Source: Crossaster papposus
Taxonomy: Eukaryota; Echinodermata; Asteroidea; Velatida; Solasteridae
DNA: 64,000 bases
NCBI GenBank assembly: GCA_037893245.1
Contig: JBAIAA010001116.1
Span: forward strand, 163,034 to 227,033
Reading direction: 5' to 3'
This document shows, piece after piece, positions 51,935 to 61,518 of the stretch. The notes below the pieces were generated by a model. That model ran no database searches and was not told the origin of the DNA. It worked only from the letters and a program-made list of their open reading frames with translations. The translations under genes and the position numbers were made by a program. Each line of letters starts with the position of its first letter. The stretch's first letter is position 1.

Positions 51935-54900
51935 ATGACCGACTCCACAGTAAAGGAGTTGAAGGTCAAAAGACGGAATGCCAAGGCGGCACTGACAAGA
52001 CAGGGAAAAGCCCTACGCTTGATGATTGAAGGTAACAGGGCAACCGTTGAAATTTCAAGTCAGCTTGAAAAGTTTGAACTGGTGTATGACAACCTAGTTC
52101 AGAAGCATGAGGCTTATACCGAGCAGATTTTTGATGATGATGAATTTATTGCCGAAGAGAAATGGTTGGAAGAATGCCAACAAAAGTTCATAGAGTTGCA
52201 GTGTGAGGCAAAAGATCATCTAACTCCAACACCTACTGAAAAAGAGTTAAACCCGAAAGCAGAAGACAGTTCCAGTGCAGAGCAGTCCAGTTCCAGTGCA
52301 GAGCAGTCCAGTTCCAGTGCAGAGCAGTCCAGTTCCAGTGCAGAGCAGTCCAGTTCCAGTGCAGAGCAGTCCAGTTCCAGTTCCAGTGCAGAGCAGTCCA
52401 GTTCCAGTGCAGAGCAAATATCCAGTGCGGAGCAAACCAGTACAACTTCCAGTGTCAAGCAGATAACTGAATCTGATAGCCATATCAGCATAAATGAAGC
52501 AGGTAATCAGGAGGAAGAGCAGAAGAAAGTGAATACAACAACCCATGATATCGACAAATTCTGTGGGTTTAAAATGGAAAAGCCAAAGATGCCCAAGTAC
52601 ACGGGGGATGTCAGAGAATACGCCATCTTTAAAGATGACTTCAAGCACATGGTCGATAAGAGGTATGGTAAGAGGGATGCCATCACACTGTTACGTACAT
52701 GCCTACAAGGAAAGCCGTTGGAGCTGATTAAGGGAATTGGGTCCGACTACGATGCAGCCTGGGAGTATCTCGACTCCATATATGGGGATCCACGATTCAT
52801 TACTGACACCGTCACCCAAGACATCATGAAGTTTAAGCCACTCCGAGACGGAGAAGACGCCAGATTCTGTGAGTTAGTTCATCTTGTGAGAAGGAGTTAT
52901 AACACATTGAAGGAGGTGGGGCGACGGAACGACATGGATAATAATCATATGCTAGCAGTCATTGAGCAGAAAATGAACTCTGACGACCGGAAGGTGTGGT
53001 CCAGACACTTGGATAGGGAAAAAGAAATGGCGACACTACAAGGACTGCTAGACTGGATGTCATCAGAAATGAAATCGAGGATGAGGGCAACGGCATCAGT
53101 ACGATGTGTAGCTCAAAGTCCCCGATCAAGCATCAATCACATTCAGCAGAAAGACCCAAACTCAATGCCGCTTCGTGACAAGTGCTGGATTTGTCACACT
53201 TCCAGCCACTGGACAGACCAGTGTGAGAAGTTCAAGGGGATGAGTCCAGGAAACCGATTTAAGATGGTTAAAGAAAACCATGTCTGCTTCAGCTGCCTCA
53301 AAAGGGCAGGAAAAGGCCATAATGTGTCTACATGTTCGAGAAGACGACAGTGCACGGAGATGATGAACGGAATCCAGTGTAAACACTTTCACCATCAGTT
53401 ACTGCATCTTACCCCCCAGCAAGCCACCGGTTCAGTCAACGTTGCAGTAAGTACAACCCGAGCAGAAGTATTACTACCAGTCCTACAAGTGCAGATCATG
53501 GGAACCCAGATTACTCAATCAGCAAATGTCCTTCTTGACTCCGGGGCACAGATATCATTGATCAGAAAGTCCCTCGCCGAAAACTTGAAGCTCAAGGGAA
53601 AGGATGTAAATACTATCATCACCAAAGTGGGAGGAGAAGAAGAAGAGCTTCAAACAAAAGTCTATGAGATCCGTCTTCGTCCGAAGCACAAAGGTCCAAC
53701 TTACACTATTACTGCCATTGGTATCCCCTGCATAAGCGACGATATTGCTGAAGTTGACCTATCAGAGATGGCCAAACTCTTCAAACTGCATCCAAGCAGT
53801 CTCCATCGAGGTAGCGGCCCAGTCGATCTACTCATTGGCATTGATCATGCAAGCATACATGCTGGTGAAACCCATGAAGCCCAGAATCTGATTGCCCGCC
53901 AATCACCACTTGGTTGGGTGATTTTTGGAACCGGCCCTGGGGACCAAACCAAGACAAGCCGAGTTCTCCATGTGAAGTTCTCAGCACCAGTAGACATGAC
54001 AGATTTCTGGAAAACTGAAGCTATGGGAGTAGCTGTGAAGTCCTGCACATGTGAACCAGAAAAGCTCAGCCCAGTAGAACTAAAGGAAGCCAAAATAATA
54101 GAAGAATCCTGTACCCGAGATGGAAACCGATGGACCGTCCCTTACCCTTGGAAAAGGGATCCGAAACAGCTACCGGATAACAAGATCCAGATAGAGAAGA
54201 GGCTCTATTCAACAGAACGCCGACTTGCAAAAAACGCAACTCATGCAGAAGCCTATGATGCCCAGATAAAGGAAATGGTGGAAAAGAAGTTTGCCCGAAT
54301 GCTGTCTGAAACTGAGCTAAAGTCATACAAAGGTCCTGTACACTACATCGCTCATCATGGAGTTCTGAGGCCAGAAAGTAAGAGCACACCTCTCCGAATC
54401 GTCTTCAATTCTTCTGCAACTTACCATGGGCAATGTCTGAATGACTACTGGTACAAGGGGCCTGACCTTCTAAACAACTTATTTGGAGTCATTATGAAGT
54501 TCCGTGAAAATGAAGTGGCAGTCATTGCAGACATCTCAAAGATGTACCACCAAATTCTGATTCCAGAGCGTGATCAGCATGTTCATCGCTTCTTGTGGAG
54601 AAACCTAAATGCTGACCGTACACCTGATGTTTACATCAAGACAGTTCTGACGTTTGGGGATAAGCCAGCTCCCGCCATGGCACAGATCGCCCTGAGGAAA
54701 ACAGCTGAGGCTGCCGAGAAACAATCCCCAGATGCAGCACGAGTCCTAAAAGAGAACACGTATATGGACGACATATGCGATTCCGTCCACACTGTAAATG
54801 AGGCTAAGGAGCTGACGAGTGAAATAGATGAGGTGTTAGCTGAAGGGGGATTTCGAGTAAAAGGCTGGCTATCTAACAAAGCTCTGGAAGAAAACCATAA

Positions 54901-57328
54901 CAGTGACAAGGAAGACGAGATAATGAAGTTTCTGGACACCACAACTGATGAAAAAGTGCTGGGGACAGTATGGAACCGCAAAACTGACGAATTCCACTAC
55001 AAGGTCAACTTGGACTTGGACAAGAATTTGTCCACCGATGACCGAGAAGTGATGCAGAGAAAGTTAACAAAGCGTCAAATCCTGAGCCAGATTGCACAGA
55101 TCTTTGACCCGATCGGATTTGCTGCAGCCTTTCTAATCCGTTACAAGATTGGAATGCAGCATCTATGGCAACAGGGTCTAGACTGGGACCAAGAAATACC
55201 CAAGACAGATCATGACCGCTGGATTCAACTATTCAAAGAGATGAAAGGGTTGAACGAGATCAGTTTCAAAAGATGTCTCACCCCGTCGAATGCTGTCAGT
55301 GTGCCCATGCTGTGTATCTTCTGCGATGCTTCAGAGGAAGCTTTCGGAGCCTGTGCCTATGTTCGATGGCAAATATATGATGGCACCTATGATGTCCGAT
55401 TCGTTGCAGCCAAGTCTAGAGTAGCACCACTGAAGAGGCTCACCATCCCACGATTGGAACTGCAGGCAGCAGTTATGGGTACAAGGCTGTACCAGGCCAT
55501 CATGGAAGAAATGCGCCTACCAGTGAAGGAAGCAGTGTTTATGACTGACAGTATGATTGCCCTATCTTGGATTCGAAGCCAAGCCAGAGGTTTCAAACCA
55601 TTTGTATCCAACCGAGTAAGCGAGATTCAGAGCCAAACAGATCCGTCACAGTGGAGGCATGTTCCAGGAGAGCTAAATGTAGCAGATGACATCTCTCGTG
55701 GAGTACCTGTGAAACAATTGACCCAGCGTTGGAAAAATGGTCCAGAATTCCTGCGCTTCCCAGAAGAAAGTTGGCCACAAGAAGCAGAGAGGGTGAACCA
55801 GATAGAGGTAGATAAGGAACGACACAAGACCAAAGCTGTATTCATAACAACCGAAACTCAGGAAGTCATTGACGGCAAGAAGTATTCCAGCTGGAGAAAG
55901 CTAATCAGAGTCACAGCCTACGTTCATCGATTTGTCCAGAACATACGAGCCAAGATGCAGTCTTGTGTAAACAAGGAGTCTAAACAGGGTCCACTCTCAC
56001 CCCAAGAGCTGACAGAAGCTGCCAACTACTGGATTATCAAGGCACAGAAAAATCTACACAAACGCATGGCCAACGGAGAGTTCAAGTCATTGAGTCCCTT
56101 CACCGATGATGCAGGAATCTTAAGGGTTGGAGGCCGATTGCAGGAGTCTACGATGTTGTACACTACAAAGCACCCAGCACTGCTTCCCCATGATCATTAC
56201 ATTTCCATTCTGATTGTGCGGAATATACACCAACAGGGCCACACTGGTGTTGCCACCACTGTTGCGAAAACAAGGCAAAGATACTGGATCCTGAAGGCAC
56301 ACAACCTAGCCAAGACGATCAAATACCGCTGTGTGGTTTGCAGAGAAGCAGAGCACAAACTGGAGACACAGATCATGGCTGATTTACCGAAGCAACGCCT
56401 GGCACCATACACGCCACCATTCTACTTCACAGCATGTGACTACTTTGGACCCTACCAAGTGAAGATTGGACGTAACAAGACAGCCAAACACTATGGAGTG
56501 ATCTTTACTTGCCTGAACACCAGAGCAGTGCACCTAGAGCTAGCAGTAGACTGTTCCACTATGGAATACATTCAAGTGCTTCGAAGATTCTTCTCTATTA
56601 GAGGCTATCCAGCTAAGATGATTAGTGACAACGGGACCCAACTGGTCGGAGCACAACGGGAACTTCAAAAGATGATTCAAGGTTGGAACATCGAAGAGCT
56701 GAAACAGTTCGGGGCAGAGAAAGGCATGGAATGGAAGTTCATCACACCAAGAGCACCACATCAAAATGGGTGTGCAGAGGCATTAGTCAAGAGCTGCAAG
56801 ACCGCGCTGAAAAGGGCTGTTGGGGCTCAGGTGCTGACTCCATTTGAGCTTTACACAGTTTTACTAGAAGTTGCGAACCTCGTAAACCAACGCCCGATTG
56901 GAAGGATCCCAAATGACCCAGATGATGGTTCCTACCTGAGTCCGAATGATATACTACTGGGAAGGGCATCGACTGATGTTCCTCAGGGGCCATTCCAGGA
57001 GACCAAAAATCCTAGGCACCGCGTGGAGTTTGTGCAGAAGATCATCGACTCTTTCTGGAAGCGCTGGAGCCGAGATGTTCTACCCAGCCTGGTACCACGC
57101 AAGAAATGGAGAGCTGAAAGGCGTAACGTACGGGTTGGTGATGTGGTAACTGTGTCAGATACCAATGCAGTCCGGGGCAAGTGGTGTGTCGGTAGAGTTC
57201 TAGAGGTCTTCCCTGGATTGGATGGCATGGTAAGGAACGTGAAGGTGAAGACTGAGAGCGGAGAGTACCAGAGGCCTATCACAAAGATAGCAGTGATCTA
57301 CCCGGCAGAAGGTTATGATGAGGACTAG
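51935..57328 (+). CDS. BEL/Pao Gag-Pol polyprotein
   Basis: I chose the ATG at 51935 (1,797 aa); the frame is open back into the LTR. In order: a coiled-coil gag start; a serine-rich tract of S-S-S-A-E-Q repeats (52265-52440); a Pao-type gag domain; zinc knuckles beginning C417 (C-W-I-C, H, C); an aspartic protease with D535-S-G; reverse transcriptase with Y-M-D-D at residues 943-946; RNase H; an H/C integrase zinc site (about 1420-1475); a DDE integrase core with D1502, D1565 and E1615; and a basic C-terminal domain. It makes the particle and enzymes for retrotransposition. One frame without gag-pol frameshift is normal in this group. Confidence 0.95.
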   Translation: MTDSTVKELKVKRRNAKAALTRQGKALRLMIEGNRATVEISSQLEKFELVYDNLVQKHEAYTEQIFDDDEFIAEEKWLEECQQKFIELQCEAKDHLTPTPTEKELNPKAEDSSSAEQSSSSAEQSSSSAEQSSSSAEQSSSSAEQSSSSSSAEQSSSSAEQISSAEQTSTTSSVKQITESDSHISINEAGNQEEEQKKVNTTTHDIDKFCGFKMEKPKMPKYTGDVREYAIFKDDFKHMVDKRYGKRDAITLLRTCLQGKPLELIKGIGSDYDAAWEYLDSIYGDPRFITDTVTQDIMKFKPLRDGEDARFCELVHLVRRSYNTLKEVGRRNDMDNNHMLAVIEQKMNSDDRKVWSRHLDREKEMATLQGLLDWMSSEMKSRMRATASVRCVAQSPRSSINHIQQKDPNSMPLRDKCWICHTSSHWTDQCEKFKGMSPGNRFKMVKENHVCFSCLKRAGKGHNVSTCSRRRQCTEMMNGIQCKHFHHQLLHLTPQQATGSVNVAVSTTRAEVLLPVLQVQIMGTQITQSANVLLDSGAQISLIRKSLAENLKLKGKDVNTIITKVGGEEEELQTKVYEIRLRPKHKGPTYTITAIGIPCISDDIAEVDLSEMAKLFKLHPSSLHRGSGPVDLLIGIDHASIHAGETHEAQNLIARQSPLGWVIFGTGPGDQTKTSRVLHVKFSAPVDMTDFWKTEAMGVAVKSCTCEPEKLSPVELKEAKIIEESCTRDGNRWTVPYPWKRDPKQLPDNKIQIEKRLYSTERRLAKNATHAEAYDAQIKEMVEKKFARMLSETELKSYKGPVHYIAHHGVLRPESKSTPLRIVFNSSATYHGQCLNDYWYKGPDLLNNLFGVIMKFRENEVAVIADISKMYHQILIPERDQHVHRFLWRNLNADRTPDVYIKTVLTFGDKPAPAMAQIALRKTAEAAEKQSPDAARVLKENTYMDDICDSVHTVNEAKELTSEIDEVLAEGGFRVKGWLSNKALEENHNSDKEDEIMKFLDTTTDEKVLGTVWNRKTDEFHYKVNLDLDKNLSTDDREVMQRKLTKRQILSQIAQIFDPIGFAAAFLIRYKIGMQHLWQQGLDWDQEIPKTDHDRWIQLFKEMKGLNEISFKRCLTPSNAVSVPMLCIFCDASEEAFGACAYVRWQIYDGTYDVRFVAAKSRVAPLKRLTIPRLELQAAVMGTRLYQAIMEEMRLPVKEAVFMTDSMIALSWIRSQARGFKPFVSNRVSEIQSQTDPSQWRHVPGELNVADDISRGVPVKQLTQRWKNGPEFLRFPEESWPQEAERVNQIEVDKERHKTKAVFITTETQEVIDGKKYSSWRKLIRVTAYVHRFVQNIRAKMQSCVNKESKQGPLSPQELTEAANYWIIKAQKNLHKRMANGEFKSLSPFTDDAGILRVGGRLQESTMLYTTKHPALLPHDHYISILIVRNIHQQGHTGVATTVAKTRQRYWILKAHNLAKTIKYRCVVCREAEHKLETQIMADLPKQRLAPYTPPFYFTACDYFGPYQVKIGRNKTAKHYGVIFTCLNTRAVHLELAVDCSTMEYIQVLRRFFSIRGYPAKMISDNGTQLVGAQRELQKMIQGWNIEELKQFGAEKGMEWKFITPRAPHQNGCAEALVKSCKTALKRAVGAQVLTPFELYTVLLEVANLVNQRPIGRIPNDPDDGSYLSPNDILLGRASTDVPQGPFQETKNPRHRVEFVQKIIDSFWKRWSRDVLPSLVPRKKWRAERRNVRVGDVVTVSDTNAVRGKWCVGRVLEVFPGLDGMVRNVKVKTESGEYQRPITKIAVIYPAEGYDED
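52265..52440 (+). repeat. 18-bp coding repeat (SSSAEQ)n
   Basis: The unit CCAGTTCCAGTGCAGAGCAG is tandemly repeated about eight times in frame in gag, with slippage variants near 52378. It gives a flexible polar linker and is likely length-variable between copies. Confidence 0.9.
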
Positions 57329-57347
57329 TCGCTCATCGGGGCGAGGA

Positions 57348-58027
57348 TGTTCCACTGAGCCAGTGAGATTGTGACTGTAGCTTGAAGAGCGCCCTCTATT
57401 GACTGTAGTTTATTGTTTACATGTGGTTTTGTCAGCCATGTTTCAGCATGTTTTACTGTAGCAGTTTTTAGCCGAAAAGTTTGTAGTTAAACCAGCAGTT
57501 AATCAGTTTCTACTTCAGAGATTATGGACACCTGGTTATCCTAGAGTCTTGCCAAAGAAGTGAGTAGTTTGTCAGTTGTTTTTTATGATGATATAAGCCC
57601 TTATAAAAGCAGACATATTTCACCAGTTTTCATGTTGAACTTAGGGTACATGTACATGTACATGTACATGCAACTTGTTTACAAATTACATGCAGATGAA
57701 GTACATGAACGTATAAGAAGTTTCCCAGCTTTACCAGTTTCAGACCAGATAAGAGAAATTAGGGATTGTTTATCTATGAAGGACGTTACTGAGAACTAAG
57801 GAAAGTTTGATATGTTTCCCAAGTATTTTCGGGATTATTATGAAGGTTAAAGGAGAGTTTTAAGAACCACTTTCTTACTGATAAGTTAGCACCCTTGATT
57901 TAGGATGACATGTATTCAGGATCTCTTATTTGTTTGTTTATTTACAGTTCGAATTACATTAAAATACGAAAGCAAGATTTCTAGTCCGTGTCACACCTGT
58001 ATGCCTTACTCCTCGATGAGCCACAAC
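57348..58027 (+). repeat. BEL/Pao 3' LTR
   Basis: Starts 20 bp after the polyprotein stop and appears identical to the 5' LTR over 680 bp. Confidence 0.93.
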
Positions 58028-58077
58028 TAAAAATAAGTATTTTACAAAACATGTGCGGTACACTTTTTTTTTTAAGA
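58028..58077 (-). repeat. Last satellite piece after the BEL/Pao element
   Basis: Inverted-orientation monomer fragment ending at the junction with the right arm, equivalent to the left junction at about 33300. Confidence 0.85.
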
Positions 58078-58437
58078 AGGCATTTTATTGATTTGAAAGT
58101 AATATGTTACGAGAAACGCTTAAACATTAGGTTCTCTGGAATCGACTAATATAATGGCAATTTTGGAGAAAAAAAAGTGTTAAGAATACTATTTATAGTC
58201 TTGCTGGATATTGTGGAAGTTAATCTTTAATTGGGGATTAATTTCCGTACCTTTTTCGAAAATTCGTTGATCTAATCTGTGAATCTAGTTTCAAATCAGC
58301 ACCTCCTTTTGTCGCATGGATTCTAAATTTCTATAAACGGCTGCGTTCAGCCGAATCGCGGGCTGAATCGCGGGTTGAATCGCGGGTTGAATCGAAGGCT
58401 GAATCGCGGGCTGAATCGCGTGTTGAATCGCGGGCTA
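58078..58437 (-). repeat. Right foldback arm, including the empty Polinton site
   Basis: Reverse complement of 33087-33300 joined directly to 15878-16004, with no Polinton between. Near 58281-58290 it has the target ACTAGA once (TCTAGT as written). It ends in GAATCGCGGGCTGAATCG repeats. Confidence 0.88.
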
Positions 58438-58823
58438 GGTTCTGCCTAGTCTTGGCCAAGACCAAGCTAGCCCGTTCATTTGTTCCGCGGCGCGCCGTCC
58501 GTATTATCTGGGATTATTGAGGGCGCCCTTTATTATCGCCATAATTCCTGGATCTCTTCCTCTAACTTGGTCTTGGCGCATCGATCACGTGAACCCGGAA
58601 AATTCCGAGGACATTCCAAGCATAGCTCAAATAGCTACTCGCCCCCGCATGCGCACTAAGTCGTTTTTGTTTAATGTAGTGTTCGATTATTATAGTCTGG
58701 TTCCCAGACCAAATATTTCTGACTATTTGTGATTTTTCATTTATTATTTAGCCGTTAATGTCACGTGACCAAAAACTGGAGGAATTGCTTAACGTTCGCG
58801 ATGTTCGAGTGTTTCTAGGTATT

Positions 58824-58830
58824 TATAAAA
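58824..58830 (+). promoter_or_regulatory. TATA box in left palindrome arm
   Basis: TATAAAA lies about 37 bp upstream of the ATG at 58867, with a CACGTG E-box at about 58762-58767. The mirror copy is in the other arm (about 59233-59239). Confidence 0.55.
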
Positions 58831-58866
58831 TAAAACTCACATTAGCAAAGGTCAACACCAGACGAA

Positions 58867-58912
58867 ATGCCTAAGACTATCACAGTCATTGTAGTCATTG
58901 TGCTATTTTTGG
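58867..58912 (+). pseudogene. Captured first exon encoding a signal-peptide-like leader (left arm)
   Basis: The ATG opens 15 codons, M-P-K-T-I-T-V-I-V-V-I-V-L-F-L, then a phase-1 GTAAGAG donor at 58913. Short basic n-region plus a hydrophobic core is the start of a secreted or membrane protein. No second exon follows in the window, so this is a copied 5' gene fragment; the parent gene is unknown. Confidence 0.6.
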
Positions 58913-59150
58913 GTAAGAGCCGTTAGAATTTGAATTGTTGCGTCGTCATAGCTACGCTGCTTGTATCGCGTCATTATCTATTTTTTGTCGCCGGCGGCTA
59001 CCTGACCTACACTACAATTTAGACGTATAGCCAAATGTGGTTTCTTACACGTCCGGTCAGGTAGCCGCCGGCGACAAAAAAATAGATAATGACGCGATAC
59101 AAGCAGCGTAGCTATGACGACGCAACAATTCAAATTCTAACGGCTCTTAC

Positions 59151-59196
59151 CCAAAAATAGCACAATGACTACAATGACTGTGATAGTCTTAGGCAT
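59151..59196 (-). pseudogene. Mirror copy of the leader exon (right arm)
   Basis: Same exon in inverted orientation, ATG at 59196 and donor GTAAGAG at 59150-59144. The two promoters would fire toward each other across the 47-bp spacer. Confidence 0.6.
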
Positions 59197-59472
59197 TTCG
59201 TCTGGTGTTGACCTTTGCTAATGTGAGTTTTATTTTATAAATACCTAGAAACACTCGAACATCGCGAACGTTAAGCAATTCCTCCAGTTTTTGGTCACGT
59301 GACATTAACGGCTAAATAATAAATGAAAAATCACAAATAGTCAGAAATATTTGGTCTGGGAACCAGACTATAATAATCGAACACTACATTAAACAAAAAC
59401 GACTTAGTGCGCATGCGGGGGCGAGTAGCTATTTGAGCTATGCTTGGAATGTCCTCGGAATTTTCCGGGTTC

Positions 59473-61130
59473 AGTCAGTGCGCAGCGTTCGAGATAATTA
59501 GCATATTTCACCAGTTTCATTTGCAGCCGCGCGGCGCTCTCGGACCCTTCGAGATTTCGCGTGAATGCGCGAGCGCTCGGAGACGATGTGAAACATTGGC
59601 TAGAGGTCCCAGAAAGAGGGCAGTGTTGGCTCAAGCATGGAGTGGTAAGTTTCTTGAACATTTTCCTCGTAAAATAAACCCATTTTTACCAGATTTTAGA
59701 GACCAATTACACGTGAATCTTCGTCTGAAATGTGGTTTAAGTTTTACACTTTTCGTTGATAAGCTTTACACTTAGGGTGCCCCCGACTGTTTCGAGCACG
59801 ATTAAGACAAACGGAGTCGATATTCTGATAGACGAAGGATCGTTCTTTCGATTGGTACCACATATACTTCTGCAGGTTTAGCCGTCGATGTTTTTTTCAG
59901 TGCCAAAAAATTTGCAAAAATCATTATTTGTGCCGTATCGTTTTAGCTTACGTGACGTCATCATCAAATGTCGGGGGAAAGGCCTTGTGTTTTTACTTGT
60001 TCTTACGACGCCATTTATTTTGTCATGTTTGTTGATGTCATGTCATGTATGTATGCAGCTGAGAAAAACTTTAAAATAAATGTTTTGTACTATTTACAAA
60101 AGAAAAAGAAAAGAACAATGTCATTTGGTTTATTCTTGTGTTTTTATTCTTCCTTGTATATTTAATATATTTTATTTGGAGCTCACTGCAATTCCCAGCT
60201 TTTAAGTGAGATTTCACAGTAAATAGATTCGGGGTGGGCAGGGTCACGAATTTAACTTTGATTCGTTGGAAAAGTAAAACTCACTAAAAAATGCTTAAAA
60301 GATTAAGTATTATAAAACAAAAACAAAAAATATATATGAGTTCAGGAACAAAACAAACAAAGACAGATTTCATTTTAAAACTGTCAAATATTGTATTCAT
60401 AGCATTGGATTAGAAGGCCATCATTATTTAACCCTAAACTAGCAATTAACTGTTGCGTTTTTTGCCAGTTTTGGTTTCTGAGACGTTAAGATACAGATAC
60501 AGATACATAACTGAAGCTAAAACCCTGCCAAAAACCATACTAACGAATAATAGTCAGGCACCGCTTTGTTGTCAACACAAGCCCCGTGAATGCATCACAC
60601 GAGCAAGGAATCGTGCCAAAAATGGGTGCCTTGCGTTTTGTTACGTAGAAGCTGATTAGTCAGTTGGCACGCTCGATGCACGTTCTGACCAATCACGTTC
60701 GGGCTCACATTAGAACAACGAGTAATGGCGGATTTTTTTACCGAGAATGTTCGCGCTGACGGCGACGGATACTTAGGGTGCCCCCGACTGTTTCGAGTGG
60801 ATTCAGAAACAACAACAGTAGCGGTTGAGTAGATGAATAATGTACCTAAACACACATGATTAAGGTTTGTCTGCACGATTTCGTTAAATGCTACAAAAGG
60901 GACTTTTTCGGAGACCATTATTTTTGTACAACGATGTTCATTTTTATAGTTCGAAATGTCTTATTTCTGAACAATTAAAAATTCATCCATGACGTTTGTT
61001 ATTACAATTAAGCATTCCTCGTTCATACTATTACGTTTTTATATTTTTACATGGCTGGGTTTTCACGATATGATTTTTTGAAAATGTGCCCTCCAAGCTC
61101 ATTATATATGCAAAACTGCGACTGTCGTGC
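59473..61130. other. Interior of the MULE-like element, no supported gene
   Basis: A CpG-rich stretch (59520-59650) ends in an ATGGAGTGGTAAGT string that could be an exon-donor junction. A 27-bp direct repeat (ACTTAGGGTGCCCCCGACTG...) occurs at 59770-59796 and 60771-60797, 1,001 bp apart. Short frames lack recognisable features. Confidence 0.5.
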
Positions 61131-61518
61131 ATACGCTGCAAATGAAAGAAACGACTTTTCAGAACGCTGCGCACTGACTGGGGTTCACGTGATCGATGCG
61201 CCAAGACCAAGTTAGAGGAAGAGATCCAGGAATTATGGCGATAATAAAGGGCGCCCTCAATAATCCCAGATAATACGGACGGCGCGCCGCGGAACAAATG
61301 AACGGGCTAGCTTGGTCTTGGCCAAGACTAGGTTCTGCCAGGTTCGGTACACGTACACGTGCTAGACTATTCACTGGTAACTGTTTCAACGCTTGGAGTC
61401 TACAGCAGGCTACCAGTAATATTAGGCGCACGTACATGTACAACGTACGATATAAACGTCAAAGATCGTATACGGTATAGCGCCGCATTAGAGCTGTAAG
61501 GAAGAAAACGCTCGAAAA

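Larger units (their letters stand above)
51193..58027 (+). mobile_element. BEL/Pao LTR retrotransposon, full length
   Basis: 6.8 kb with 680-bp direct LTRs that look identical and a single open polyprotein gene of gag, protease, RT, RNase H and integrase. It is inserted in a satellite monomer after GAAG. A conventional 4-6 bp target duplication is not visible (left flank GAAGT, right flank TAAAAA). Identical LTRs and an intact frame mean recent insertion. Confidence 0.95.
58591..59472. repeat. 882-bp near-perfect palindrome inserted in the left TIR
   Basis: Arms 58591-59007 and 59055-59472 are reverse complements with few differences; the spacer is 47 bp. The uninterrupted counterpart of the surrounding TIR is at about 61170-61200. 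Each arm holds a promoter-like region and a short first exon. Confidence 0.92.
58447..61330. mobile_element. MULE-like element with 9-bp target duplication
   Basis: Terminal inverted repeats of about 195-200 bp start TAGTCTTGGCCAAGACCAAG and are flanked by GGTTCTGCC at 58438-58446 and 61331-61339. 9-bp duplications and long TIRs point to the Mutator-like superfamily. There is no transposase, so it is non-autonomous. The left TIR is interrupted by a palindromic insertion (58591-59472). Confidence 0.85.

Noticed and set aside
52216-52648. Cysteine- or tryptophan-rich minus-strand frames
   Set aside because: They are antisense shadows of the serine-rich repeat in the gag coding region.
51188-58032. 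A 5-bp target duplication for the BEL/Pao element
   Set aside because: Flanks GAAGT and TAAAA do not match beyond one base whichever terminus is chosen.
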